A DNA stretch of 64,000 nt, from positions 124,001 through 188,000 of the forward strand of contig NZ_JAGHZS010000006.1 of the NCBI RefSeq assembly GCF_017745275.1. The letters are read 5' to 3'. The DNA comes from Chitinophaga sp. Its GTDB lineage: Bacteria; Bacteroidota; Bacteroidia; Chitinophagales; Chitinophagaceae. Under the pieces are notes generated by a model. The model had not been told where the DNA came from. It searched no databases and worked only from the letters and a program-made list of their open reading frames with translations. Made by a program: the position numbers and the translations under genes. Positions within the stretch are counted from its first letter, which is position 1. The number at the start of each line of letters is the position of its first letter. Below, in pieces: positions 8,694-17,649 of the stretch.

Positions 8694-10034
8694 TTACAAG
8701 GCTTTTACTTCATCTTTGAATTTTCGGCCCCTGTCTTCGTAATTTTTAAAAAGATCGAAGCTGGCGCAGGCCGGGGATAATAACACGATATCACCTTTGT
8801 TGGCCTGTTTAAAGGCTTCCTGTACGGCGTCATGCATGCTGGTGGTATTGATCATTACAGGCGTATCATTAGACAACGCTGCAAAGATGGGAGTATTGTC
8901 TACTCCCAGGCAAACGATGGCTTTTACCTTTTCTTTCACCAGGTCGCGGATGGCGTCATAGTCGTTACCTTTATCCACACCGCCCATGATCAGGACAATG
9001 GGTTTATCGAAGCTTTCCAGTGCAAACCAAACGGAGTTTACATTAGTAGCTTTACTATCGTTAATAAAATCGACACCTCTCACGCTCGTCACATATTCCA
9101 TCCGGTGTTCGAGGCTTTCAAATGAGGTAAGGCTTTCCCGGATTTTTTCGTTTCTAATATCCATGGTTCTGCCTGCAATTGCTGCTGCCATCGAATTATA
9201 CAGATTGTGTTTTCCCTTTAATGACAGGTCATACATTGACATGATAACCGGATCTCCGTTGACATCGATGTGCAACTGGTCGTTGGCAATAAAGCCGCCT
9301 TCTTTCAGTGGTTTCATGATGGTAAAAGGTATTGATGCTGAATAAATGGGTTGCTGCGCTAAATGTCGCATGATCTCAGGATCGTCCATGCAGTAGATGA
9401 AATAGTCTTCTGCTGTTTGATTCATGGCGATTCTGAATTTGGAGGCTACGTAGTTTTCCATTTTATAGTCGTAGCGATCCAGGTGATCAGGCGTGATGTT
9501 CAGCAGGATGGCCACATTGGGTTTAAAGTCCTTAATGTCATCCAGCTGGAAGCTGCTGATTTCAATCACATAATACTCCGCCGGTGCGGTTGCCACCTGC
9601 CTGGCATAGCTGATACCAATATTCCCCACCATGGCCACATTCAGTCCTGCGGTTTTGAAGATGTGGTAGGTGAGGGCAGTAGTGGTACTTTTGCCGTTGC
9701 TGCCGGTGATGGCAATAATCTTTTTACCTGTCGAGAAACGGTAGGCCAGCTCTATTTCGGAGATCACGGGTATGCCTTTTTCGCGTACCTTTTTCATCAG
9801 TTCCGACTTTTCAGGGATCCCGGGGCTCTTAACGATTTCGTTGGCCTCAAGGATAATATCCCAGGAATGATGTCCTTCTTCAAAAGAGATCTGGTTTACC
9901 GCCAGTTCCTGTTTATAGTTATCTTTTATTGTTCCTCCGTCAGATACAAATACATCATATCCCTGCTGTTTTCCCAGCAAGGCCGCGCCAATTCCACTTT
10001 CACCGGCTCCTAATATGATGAGTTTATGTGCCAT
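8694..10034 (-). CDS. murD: UDP-MurNAc-L-Ala--D-Glu ligase MurD
   Basis: MurD adds D-glutamate to UDP-MurNAc-L-Ala. It shows the short N-terminal IILGAGESGIGAA motif typical of MurD, the P-loop GSNGKSTTTAL (about 112-122), EISSFQLD near 160, NITPDHLDRYD near 183, and the C-terminal-domain motifs DSKATN and GGVDKG. At 446 residues it is full length. In the dcw order it sits between mraY and ftsW, as expected. The 89-bp spacer to ftsW is longer than most here because of the heptad array. Confidence 0.97.
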   Translation of the reverse strand: MAHKLIILGAGESGIGAALLGKQQGYDVFVSDGGTIKDNYKQELAVNQISFEEGHHSWDIILEANEIVKSPGIPEKSELMKKVREKGIPVISEIELAYRFSTGKKIIAITGSNGKSTTTALTYHIFKTAGLNVAMVGNIGISYARQVATAPAEYYVIEISSFQLDDIKDFKPNVAILLNITPDHLDRYDYKMENYVASKFRIAMNQTAEDYFIYCMDDPEIMRHLAQQPIYSASIPFTIMKPLKEGGFIANDQLHIDVNGDPVIMSMYDLSLKGKHNLYNSMAAAIAGRTMDIRNEKIRESLTSFESLEHRMEYVTSVRGVDFINDSKATNVNSVWFALESFDKPIVLIMGGVDKGNDYDAIRDLVKEKVKAIVCLGVDNTPIFAALSNDTPVMINTTSMHDAVQEAFKQANKGDIVLLSPACASFDLFKNYEDRGRKFKDEVKAL

Positions 10035-10065
10035 TTCGTATATTCTTCTTTGTTAGTATAATTTA

Positions 10066-11325
10066 TTATCTCATTTTCAGTGTCGCAATGGCTACTACCA
10101 CACACATGATGGTAACAATCCAGAAGCGAACTGATATTTTACTTTCATGATAACCCACTTTCTGATAATGGTGGTGGAGGGGCGACATTTTCAGAATACG
10201 TCTGCCTTCACCATATTTCTTCTTGGTATATTTAAAGTAAGATACCTGCAGCATTACAGATAATAATTCTACCAGGAATACGCCACAGAAGATGGGTATC
10301 AGCAATTCTTTCCTTACAATAATAGCCAGGGAAGCGATAATGCCACCTAATGCCAGGCTACCGGTATCTCCCATAAACACTTGTGCCGGGTAAGCATTGT
10401 ACCAGAGGAATCCGATACAGGCGCCTACAAATGCGGCGATGAATATGGACAGTTCACCCAGGTTGGGGATATACATGATGTTCAGGTACTCCGCAAACTG
10501 GATATTACCGGATACATAGGCAAAGATGCCGAGGCCTATCCCAATAATGCCTGAAACACCCGTTGCCAGCCCGTCCAGTCCATCCGTCAGATTAGCGCCA
10601 TTAGATACCGCGGTAATAATGAAGATGACGATCAGTATATAAAGAACGAAAGTGTATTTCTCAGCACCCGGAATCCAGGAAATCAGTTTTGAATAATTGA
10701 ATTCATGGTTCTTTACAAAAGGAATGGTGGTAATAGGAGTTTTTACATCCACAAACCGGTGTCCATCACGGGTTACACGTTCAGGATGGGTAGTGATTTG
10801 TCTTTCATAGGGAGCCAGTTTTTTTGCCCCCATTACTTCACGGGATACTACCACATCATTGTTGAAGTACAGGGTACAGCCAACAATGAGGCCCAGTCCT
10901 ACCTGCCCCATGATTTTAAATTTTCCTGCCAGTCCCTCTTTATTCTTTTTAAATACTTTGATGTAGTCGTCCAGGAAACCAATGAGTCCCAACCATACAG
11001 TGGATAATAATATCAGCCAGATGTATACATTCGCTACCTGTGCAAACAATAAGGTCGGTATCACGATGGCGGAGAGAATGATCAGTCCACCCATAGTAGG
11101 GGTACCTTTTTTGGAGTTTTCTCCTTGCAGACCCAGTTCACGAATGGTTTCACCAATCTGTTTTTTCTGCAGAAACTTAATAATCCGTTTACCAAACAGC
11201 AATGAGATCACGAGCGACAGCAGTAATGCCATCGTTACACGGAAAGTGATATACTGAAACATACCACCGCCGATGACGCTGATCTTAAATTCTGTTTTCA
11301 GGTAATTTAAAAAATAATATAACAT
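10066..11325 (-). CDS. mraY: Phospho-MurNAc-pentapeptide transferase MraY
   Basis: MraY transfers phospho-MurNAc-pentapeptide from UDP to undecaprenyl phosphate, making lipid I. It is a polytopic membrane enzyme. Conserved cytoplasmic loops are visible: GTPTMGG near residue 73, FLDDYIKVFKKNKEGL near 116, NLTDGLDGLATG near 245 and GDTGSLALGG near 318, ending with the LHHHYQ motif near 387. At 419 residues it exceeds the usual 360 because of an extramembrane insertion near 165-215, a feature I recall for Bacteroidota MraY proteins. Confidence 0.96.
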   Translation of the reverse strand: MLYYFLNYLKTEFKISVIGGGMFQYITFRVTMALLLSLVISLLFGKRIIKFLQKKQIGETIRELGLQGENSKKGTPTMGGLIILSAIVIPTLLFAQVANVYIWLILLSTVWLGLIGFLDDYIKVFKKNKEGLAGKFKIMGQVGLGLIVGCTLYFNNDVVVSREVMGAKKLAPYERQITTHPERVTRDGHRFVDVKTPITTIPFVKNHEFNYSKLISWIPGAEKYTFVLYILIVIFIITAVSNGANLTDGLDGLATGVSGIIGIGLGIFAYVSGNIQFAEYLNIMYIPNLGELSIFIAAFVGACIGFLWYNAYPAQVFMGDTGSLALGGIIASLAIIVRKELLIPIFCGVFLVELLSVMLQVSYFKYTKKKYGEGRRILKMSPLHHHYQKVGYHESKISVRFWIVTIMCVVVAIATLKMR

Positions 11326-11414
11326 AAGTTTTAGTCGTAGCCCACCTGCTGCTGTTCAGTCAGACAAGCTTTTAAGTCATTGGATTATTAAGTATTTCAG
11401 TTTCAGTTTTAATT

Positions 11415-12881
11415 TTATTTCTCCATCAGCTTCATCATGTCCACCAGTACTTCTTTATCATCGAAATGATGTTTCACTCCTTTGATTTCCTGGTATTTTT
11501 CGTGTCCTTTACCGGCAACGAGGATAATATCTTCCGGGCCTGCGAGGGAAAGAGCAGTTTTAATTGCTTCTTTCCGGTCGGTAATAGACAGTACTTTCTT
11601 TTTCAGGTGAACAGGAATACCTGCTTCCATTTCATGGATAATGGCCACCGGGTCTTCCGAGCGGGGATTATCTGATGTCAGGATTACACGGTCACTGTTT
11701 TCCACGGCCACTTCTCCCATGATGGGGCGTTTGGTGGTGTCTCTGTCGCCGCCGCAGCCTACTACAGTGATGACGTGTTCGTTGCCTTTGCGCAGATTTT
11801 TGATGGTAGCCAGTACATTTTTCAACGCGTCTGGTGTATGTGCATAATCTACGATGGCGATAATTTGTTCCTTGTCAGAAACGATATAATCGAACCGGCC
11901 TTCTGCGCCTTGAATGTCGCTGAGGGCCTGTAGTACTTTTGCTTTATCGATGCCCAGTAATATGCCGGCGCCATAAACGGCCAGCAGGTTATAGGCATTG
12001 AATTCACCGATCAGGCGGAAATGGACTTCGGTATCACCTACGAGCATCACCAGTCCGGTGAGATTATTTTCCAGGATCTTTCCTTTGAAATCAGCCAGGG
12101 TGCGCAGGCTATAAGTAGCTTTTTTCGCTTTGGTATTTTGCAGCATCACCATACCTCTTTTATCATCGAGATTAGTGATAGCAAAAGCGTCTGCCGGCAG
12201 GTTGTCAAAGAATGATTTTTTCACCCGGATGTATTCATCAAATGTTTTGTGATAGTCCAGGTGGTCGTGGGTGATATTACTGAAGATGCCTCCCGCGAAT
12301 TTTAATCCTGCTATACGTTGCTGGTGGATAGCGTGAGAACTTACTTCCATGAATACATAGAGGCAACCGTCTTTTACCATTTGCGCCAGCAGGGCATTAA
12401 GACTGATAGGATCCGGTGTGGTATGTGTAGCCGGTATAACGGTATCGCCTATCTGATTTTGAACTGTAGATAATAGTCCACAGTGATATCCCAGTTTGGT
12501 AAACAAACGGAACAGTAAGGTGGCGATGGTTGTTTTACCGTTAGTACCTGTAACGCCTACCAGTTGTACTTTATGTGACGGGTTATCATAGAAGTTGCCT
12601 GCCATGATACCGCTGCTGTTGGCGCTGTTGCTTACCTGTACATAACATACATTTTCTGTGCGTTGGTCAGGTAATGTTTCGCAGATTACAGCTACCGCAC
12701 CTTGCGCAATTGCTTTATCGATGTAGGCGTGTCCGTCTACATGTACTCCTTTCACTGCAATGAAAGCATCGCCGGCTCCGATGGCACGGGAGTCGATGGC
12801 CAGGGCGTTGATGGCAATGTCTGTATTACCATGCACCGCCTGGATGCTTACATTATACAATATGTCTCGCAGCGTCTTCAT
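11415..12881 (-). CDS. murE: UDP-MurNAc-tripeptide ligase MurE
   Basis: MurE adds the third residue of the peptide stem. The P-loop GTNGKTTIATL, ITHDHLDYH and the C-terminal motif TSDNPRSEDP are visible. DNPR is the known signature of meso-diaminopimelate-adding MurE, so the wall should contain mDAP. The 488 residues are typical. The gene begins directly where ftsI ends (0-bp spacer), so the two are surely cotranscribed, and it is separated from mraY by 89 bp with no recognisable signal. Confidence 0.97.
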   Translation of the reverse strand: MKTLRDILYNVSIQAVHGNTDIAINALAIDSRAIGAGDAFIAVKGVHVDGHAYIDKAIAQGAVAVICETLPDQRTENVCYVQVSNSANSSGIMAGNFYDNPSHKVQLVGVTGTNGKTTIATLLFRLFTKLGYHCGLLSTVQNQIGDTVIPATHTTPDPISLNALLAQMVKDGCLYVFMEVSSHAIHQQRIAGLKFAGGIFSNITHDHLDYHKTFDEYIRVKKSFFDNLPADAFAITNLDDKRGMVMLQNTKAKKATYSLRTLADFKGKILENNLTGLVMLVGDTEVHFRLIGEFNAYNLLAVYGAGILLGIDKAKVLQALSDIQGAEGRFDYIVSDKEQIIAIVDYAHTPDALKNVLATIKNLRKGNEHVITVVGCGGDRDTTKRPIMGEVAVENSDRVILTSDNPRSEDPVAIIHEMEAGIPVHLKKKVLSITDRKEAIKTALSLAGPEDIILVAGKGHEKYQEIKGVKHHFDDKEVLVDMMKLMEK

Positions 12882-14990
12882 CTAGCTCAGTTCTATTACG
12901 ATAGTTTGTTCGTTTCCTAATTTTGTTCCGCCGGGGAGTGATTGTGTTTTCACTTTTCCGGCACCTTTTACCACTACTCTTAATCCTGCATTTTCGAGGA
13001 GGTAGAGTGCATCTTTCAATCCCATTCCGGTAACATCCGGTACAGCGCCTTTCATCTGTGTTACCTGTTGGAAGGCAATTTTACGATCTGTTACCTTCGC
13101 GCTTACCCAGCTGTTATTGGCTGGGGAGCTGTTTACCGGCAGCTGCAGGGTACCCAGGATTTGTTTCCATTCACTTCCTTTTCCATTTTTCAGGGCGAGG
13201 AGGGTATCCAGTTGCACGGTGGCCTGCATGGGTTTTTGTTTTTCCACTGCGATGGCATATAACTTATCTGCCACTTCTCTAAACACCGGACCCGCAACGC
13301 CTGCGCCGTAAAAGCGCAATGCATGCGGTTTATTTTTTATTACTACCACGCAGGTATACTGTGGATCTTTTGCCGGGAAATAGCCGGCAAAGGATGATTG
13401 GTAGATCTTGTCTGCATATCCGCGGTTGCCATTAGCCACGAGTGCGGTACCTGTTTTAGCAGCGAAAGCGTAGTAGGGGGTCCGCAATTTTTTCGCGGTA
13501 CCATCTATGGGTACACCTTCGAGCATGGCCTGTACTTGTTTCAGCGTGTTTTGAGAACAGATGCTATCCATGAGTACAGTAGGCTCAAATTGTTTTACTA
13601 CCTGGCCATATTCCTGTATGGAATTGACGAGGTAGGGTTTCATCATTTTACCGTTGTTTGCTACAGCGTTGTACAGCATGCAGGTTTGCAACGGGCTGAT
13701 GAGCACTTCATATCCGAATGCCATCCATGGCAGGGATGTGTTGCTCCATGTTTTGGAAGCAGTGGTTTTAATTACTGGTCTTCCTTCGCCTATCAGGTCT
13801 ATACCGGTGCTTTGATCGAGCCGCAATTTTTTCAAATGGGCGACAAAGTTATTCGGTTGCCGGTTATAAAACTGGTAGGCCAGTTTTGCCATTCCCACGT
13901 TTGAACTGAGTTCAAAGGCGTGTTTGATGGTTACATTTTGCGGGCCCGGGTGGGGTTCTGAATCGAAAACGGTTCTGCGTCCAACCTGCCAGCGGCCACC
14001 ATCCATGTTGACCATGGAGTTCATGGTAGCGTATTTATCTTCCAGCACAGCGATAACGGTTGCCAGTTTAAAAGTGGAACCAGGTTCTGCTACCTGCAGT
14101 GCATAGTTCATATTTTCCCAGTAGCCGTTGCCATCGGGTTGTTTACCGAGATTGGCGATGGCTTTTATTTTGCCGGTTTTTACTTCCATGAGGATACAGG
14201 TACCTTGGTCTGCTTCATTTTCCACCATCATGTTCATGAGGGCTGTTTCCACAATATCCTGCATATTAACATCGATGGTAGTGACTACATCGCGACCGTT
14301 TTCCGGTTCAATATCGTAACCATCAACGGGAACGTAGGTACCTCCGGCAATGCGGCGCATCAGTCTTTTACCGGTAACGCCTTTCAGGTAATCGTTGTAG
14401 GTTCTTTCGAGGCCTACGCTTTGGGAATTTTCGCGGGCTAGTCCGATGGTTCTGTTGGCAAGCAGTTTAAAGGGGTTGATGCGCTTACTTTTGGATTCAG
14501 CGATCATGCCACCTTTATTTTTGCCGAGGCGAAACATGGGGAAGCTGCGTAGTTCCTGGTATTGATTAAAGGGAACGTCTCTTTTCAGCAGGAAGTAGCG
14601 ATCCTTTGATTTATATCCTTCTCTCAGTAATTGTTTATAGGCGATTTTGGTGCGGTCACCAAATACTTCAGACAATTTGTAAGAGAGGGAGTCCAGGTTT
14701 TCTTCGAATACTTTTCCGTTTTTATCGCGGAGCCCATCGGCGGCGAAATCGATGCGGATATCGAAATAAGGAATGGAGGTCGACAGCATTCTGCCTTCTT
14801 CTGAGTAGATAGTACCTCTTTCCGCATCGAGGGCCACGTAGCCGGTGTGCAGGCTATCGGCCATGCTGCGCCAGTAGTTGCCTTGTACTTGCTGGATATA
14901 GAATACTTTTACCAGGATGGCTACGCCAAACAGCGCCATGCCTATCAGGCACAGATACACTCTCCACAATATATCCTTTTTTACATCCAT
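12882..14990 (-). CDS. ftsI: Class B penicillin-binding protein FtsI (PBP3) with PASTA domain
   Basis: FtsI is the septal D,D-transpeptidase that works with FtsW. One N-terminal membrane helix (about 12-32), a PBP dimerisation region, and the transpeptidase with active-site STFK (305-308), SSN (362-364) and KTG (512-514) are visible. About 55 C-terminal residues (from VPDVTGMGLKDAL) form one PASTA domain, which E. coli FtsI lacks and which recalls Spo/PBP2x-type enzymes. At 702 residues it is long accordingly. It abuts murE. Upstream lies a 286-bp spacer filled partly by heptad repeats. Confidence 0.96.
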   Translation of the reverse strand: MDVKKDILWRVYLCLIGMALFGVAILVKVFYIQQVQGNYWRSMADSLHTGYVALDAERGTIYSEEGRMLSTSIPYFDIRIDFAADGLRDKNGKVFEENLDSLSYKLSEVFGDRTKIAYKQLLREGYKSKDRYFLLKRDVPFNQYQELRSFPMFRLGKNKGGMIAESKSKRINPFKLLANRTIGLARENSQSVGLERTYNDYLKGVTGKRLMRRIAGGTYVPVDGYDIEPENGRDVVTTIDVNMQDIVETALMNMMVENEADQGTCILMEVKTGKIKAIANLGKQPDGNGYWENMNYALQVAEPGSTFKLATVIAVLEDKYATMNSMVNMDGGRWQVGRRTVFDSEPHPGPQNVTIKHAFELSSNVGMAKLAYQFYNRQPNNFVAHLKKLRLDQSTGIDLIGEGRPVIKTTASKTWSNTSLPWMAFGYEVLISPLQTCMLYNAVANNGKMMKPYLVNSIQEYGQVVKQFEPTVLMDSICSQNTLKQVQAMLEGVPIDGTAKKLRTPYYAFAAKTGTALVANGNRGYADKIYQSSFAGYFPAKDPQYTCVVVIKNKPHALRFYGAGVAGPVFREVADKLYAIAVEKQKPMQATVQLDTLLALKNGKGSEWKQILGTLQLPVNSSPANNSWVSAKVTDRKIAFQQVTQMKGAVPDVTGMGLKDALYLLENAGLRVVVKGAGKVKTQSLPGGTKLGNEQTIVIELS

Positions 14991-14993
14991 TGT

Positions 14994-15152
14994 TTTAGCT
15001 GTCAGCTTTTAGCCATTAGCTTTTAGTTTGTTTTGCTTTAGCTGTCAGCTCTGGCTGTCAGCCTTTAATATTATCTTGTTTTCAGCTATTAGTTTCTACA
15101 TCAATGCCCTCAACCAGGGGCGGCTAAGGGCTAAAAGCTAATTGCTAAAAGC
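14994..15152. repeat. Inverted heptad-repeat arrays in the ftsI-ftsL spacer
   Basis: The left array has tandem units TTTAGCT, GTCAGCT, TTTAGCC and ATTAGCT (14994-15021), with further copies to about 15066. The right array reads CTAAGGG, CTAAAAG, CTAATTG, CTAAAAG (15124-15151). Positions 15005-15026 and 15131-15152 pair as a 22-bp stem with one mismatch. The rest of the 286-bp spacer holds only a small imperfect hairpin (15226-15252) and no credible gene. Confidence 0.75.
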
Positions 15153-15276
15153 ATATTAGAAAGATACCTGACACTGGCTGCATTTGTATTTGAGATGCTT
15201 GCCATTGATTTGATTTACCAGCATCCCCGACCTGAGTTCTGGGTCAGGCGGGCAGCGTCAGGCATCAGTATTAAAA

Positions 15277-15657
15277 TCATTTTTCTGCTTCCTTTTTCAG
15301 CACAATCTTTTGTGGAGGGGAGCTGAGTTGTTTAAGGCCCAGCGGCTCAACAGATTTGCTGACTTCACTCATTTTGCTGCGAAACATGAGCTCACTTTTC
15401 ACATTGATGTACTCCCACTTCAGCTCTTTTATTTCTTTTCCAAGTTTGTTGATACGTCTGATTTTTTTTTCGGCGAGGTGACTATTAGCGATATAGATCA
15501 GGGCCAGGACAGCTAAGAAGCCGATGAAGGGCATGTTTTGTACCAACGCTCTGTAGTTGATGCGCAACCGCCATTCTTTTCGTTGTTCCGGGGGAAGGCT
15601 ATTGGTTTCTTCCGCCGGGATTTCCTGGTTTGTTTCTATAGTTTCTTCCTGCAACAC
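15277..15657 (-). CDS. ftsL: FtsL-like divisome protein
   Basis: This small bitopic membrane protein has 126 residues: an acidic Glu-rich N terminus, one hydrophobic helix at about 43-62 (MPFIGFLAVLALIYIANSH), and a short periplasmic coiled-coil-like stretch (INKLGKEIKELKWEYINVKS) with a basic tail. This matches the FtsL_2 type of Bacteroidota, which stabilises the FtsW-FtsI complex. Position between rsmH and ftsI is the strongest evidence, because FtsL sequence is poorly conserved. The start chosen is a GTG; a TTG one codon later is equally possible. Confidence 0.85.
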   Translation of the reverse strand: MLQEETIETNQEIPAEETNSLPPEQRKEWRLRINYRALVQNMPFIGFLAVLALIYIANSHLAEKKIRRINKLGKEIKELKWEYINVKSELMFRSKMSEVSKSVEPLGLKQLSSPPQKIVLKKEAEK

Positions 15658-15759
15658 GCTCTATGCCTTTTTAAAAAATTGACAATATAAACCTGAACGC
15701 AAATCAAACAGATGTGTAAATAGGATAGGGTAGGATGTGGTGCGCGGTTTAAAGTCGCG

Positions 15760-16671
15760 TCACGCTAGTTTTTCGGCCACCCGCAGTTTTGCACTTCTGG
15801 ATCTCCCATTGAGCTTTAATTCTGCATCGCTGGCGGTAACCGGTTTTTTTGTGATTAATCTGAACAATTTAGGGGGTGTTTCTTTCGCAAACGGATCTTC
15901 GGGTGCTTCTTCGAACCTTCCTGTCTTCATAAAATTTTTCACCATCCTGTCTTCCAGCGAGTGGAAGGTAATGATGGCGAGTTTGCCTCCCGGTTTAAGT
16001 ACGTTGGTAGCTTGCTCCAGTAAATCTTTCAGAGCGCCCAGTTCATCATTTACCGCGATGCGCAAAGCCTGGAAAACCTGAGCCAGGTATTTTTGCGGAT
16101 TGCCTTTTACGATGGGCTGGATCACGGATTTAAATTCTGCGATGGTGCGCAGGGGGTGTGTTTTACGTTGCTTTACAATTGTTTGTGCGAGGGTTTTGGC
16201 ATTAGTGACTTCCCCATATTCCTGGAAAATCAGTTGTAACCTTGCTTCTCCCCAAGTAGCCAGCAATTGTGCGGCGGTAAATTCGGTTCTCGTGTCCATT
16301 CGCATGTCCAGATCGCCATCAAAGCGAATGCTGAATCCTCTTTCGGCGGTGTCAAACTGGTGCGATGATACGCCCAGATCTGCCAGTAATCCATCTACCT
16401 GTTCGGCTTTATGTAATTTTAAAAAGCGTTGCAGGTGACGGAAGTTTTGTTGTACAAAAGTTACGCGTTCGTCTATGATCCTGTTACGGTAAGCATCTTC
16501 ATCCTGATCAAATACTATCAGCCGCCCTTTTTCACCCAGTTTCTCCAGTATGGCGCGTGAATGTCCTCCACCTCCAAACGTCGCATCTACATAAATCCCT
16601 TCCGGGTTAATCTGTAGCAGTTCCGTTGTTTCCTGTAGCAGAACGGGTAAATGATATTGTTGTTCGCCCAT
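15760..16671 (-). CDS. rsmH: 16S rRNA (cytosine-1402-N4)-methyltransferase RsmH
   Basis: RsmH (MraW) methylates N4 of C1402 in 16S rRNA using S-adenosylmethionine. The N-terminal HLPVLLQET, the SAM-binding loop VDATFGGGGHSRAIL (about 28-42), FDQDEDAY, DGLLADLGVSSHQFD and RGFSIRFDGDLDMRMD motifs are all present, ending with the characteristic RSAKLRVAE. Its 303 residues are standard. It follows mraZ by 12 bp and is the second gene of the dcw run. Confidence 0.97.
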   Translation of the reverse strand: MGEQQYHLPVLLQETTELLQINPEGIYVDATFGGGGHSRAILEKLGEKGRLIVFDQDEDAYRNRIIDERVTFVQQNFRHLQRFLKLHKAEQVDGLLADLGVSSHQFDTAERGFSIRFDGDLDMRMDTRTEFTAAQLLATWGEARLQLIFQEYGEVTNAKTLAQTIVKQRKTHPLRTIAEFKSVIQPIVKGNPQKYLAQVFQALRIAVNDELGALKDLLEQATNVLKPGGKLAIITFHSLEDRMVKNFMKTGRFEEAPEDPFAKETPPKLFRLITKKPVTASDAELKLNGRSRSAKLRVAEKLA

Positions 16672-16683
16672 GTGCTCCCCTCT

Positions 16684-17151
16684 TTAAATTGAAATATTGT
16701 TATCTCCTCCTCCCATTACCTGTTGTGCCAGATCACTGAACGCTCCTGGTGAGAAATTTTCAAAGAACTCCTGGTATTTAGCTTTATCCCAGATCTCGAT
16801 TTTATTGGATGCTGCTGCCAGCACAATATCTTTTTCCAGATTGGCGTAAGACAGCAGGTTTTTTGGTACCAACAGTCTTCCTGCACTGTCTAACTCCAGA
16901 ATAGTGGCCCCGTTCAAAAAGTACCGCCTGAATTCCCTTACTTTTGGGTCAAAGTCATTCAACTTGCTGATACGTTCAAAAATTGGCTGCCATTCATTCA
17001 TGGGATACAGGGACAAGCATTTTTCAAACCCTCGGTTAATCACAAACTGTCCTCCGGCCCCGTCTGATAACTGCTTTTTAAAACCAGCAGGTAACAGAAA
17101 GCGTCCTTTTGCGTCCAGCGTCGATTCATATTCACCGAGAAATCCTGTCAT
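16684..17151 (-). CDS. mraZ: Transcriptional regulator MraZ
   Basis: MraZ is an AbrB-fold DNA-binding protein that controls its own dcw operon. Two SpoVT/AbrB-like repeats are seen, with the signatures TLDAKGRFLLPAGFKK and LDSAGRLLVPKNLL. I start it at the ATG at 17151 (protein MTGFLGEYES..., 155 residues), which matches the family N terminus. A longer frame to a GTG at 17190 exists, but that GTG is one of the 10-bp-spaced operator repeats. The C terminus ends in a glycine-rich tail (VMGGGDNNISI). Confidence 0.95.
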   Translation of the reverse strand: MTGFLGEYESTLDAKGRFLLPAGFKKQLSDGAGGQFVINRGFEKCLSLYPMNEWQPIFERISKLNDFDPKVREFRRYFLNGATILELDSAGRLLVPKNLLSYANLEKDIVLAAASNKIEIWDKAKYQEFFENFSPGAFSDLAQQVMGGGDNNISI

Positions 17152-17185
17152 ACCATGGGGCAAAGTCCTTGAAAATCCATTTTCT

Positions 17186-17210
17186 AACACAAAATAACAC
17201 TTTTTCCCAC
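17186..17210 (-). promoter_or_regulatory. Candidate MraZ operator (10-bp-spaced GTGnn repeats)
   Basis: Read on the minus strand, GTGGG (17210-17206), GTGTT (17200-17196) and GTGTT (17190-17186) are each separated by exactly five A/T bases. Degenerate steps continue on both sides. MraZ is known to bind short direct repeats of the GTGGG/TGGGN type spaced by 5 nt upstream of its own gene, so autoregulation is likely. Confidence 0.6.
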
Positions 17211-17238
17211 TTTTTAACGAAAAAATGCTTTATAAATT

Positions 17239-17517
17239 TTTTCCACAGATGGGATTGCCTGCATAGGAGGCCATCTACCTTCGTTTATGCACCATTTCTG
17301 TGCATTCTTAAATTTTACATGTGGATAACATGTTTATATTGTCCGTTTAGATGTTTATATCGTGTGAGTTGCCTGTCGGACGGGTTATTCCGGAAAGGAG
17401 GGCCGGGTGGGAAAATGATTCGTTTTTTTATTTATGCGTTCGTTTTTTTTCTAATTTGAATCTTTTTCGCCCCCATTTTTGTGTTAGAAAGTTAATTTTC
17501 CACAACCAGGTGGAAAA
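17239..17517. other. DnaA-box-like sites in a divergent AT-rich spacer
   Basis: The spacer 17152-17649 between mraZ (minus) and bamD (plus) has no credible gene. It contains a perfect TTATCCACA DnaA box on the minus strand (17320-17328) and two single-mismatch boxes TTTTCCACA (17239-17247, 17496-17504). The last is half of an 8-bp palindrome pairing with GTGGAAAA at 17510-17517. Long T-runs lie around 17426-17480. Whether DnaA binds here is unknown. Confidence 0.4.
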
Positions 17518-17631
17518 ATGTCAGCAACTCCGGTGGCCATGAAAAACCTCGCTTTCAGCGATTTAATTCCCTCTTTTGCAAAATTTTAACAGCAATCAAC
17601 ATCTCTCTGCCTTACATTTACATTTAATTCT

Positions 17632-17639
17632 TAATTTTG
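17632..17639 (+). promoter_or_regulatory. -7 promoter box of bamD
   Basis: TAATTTTG is a perfect match to the Bacteroidota TAnnTTTG element. It lies only 10 bp before the bamD ATG, implying a very short or absent leader. No clear TTG -33 element is found at the expected distance. Confidence 0.45.
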
Positions 17640-17649
17640 CCACTCTTTT

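Noticed and set aside
14994..15152. CRISPR-like array
   Set aside because: Units are 7 bp and contiguous with no spacers, and there are no cas genes.
17351..17542. Short plus-strand frames in the mraZ-bamD spacer
   Set aside because: Cys/Phe-rich random-looking text, no start signal, overlapping DnaA-like boxes.
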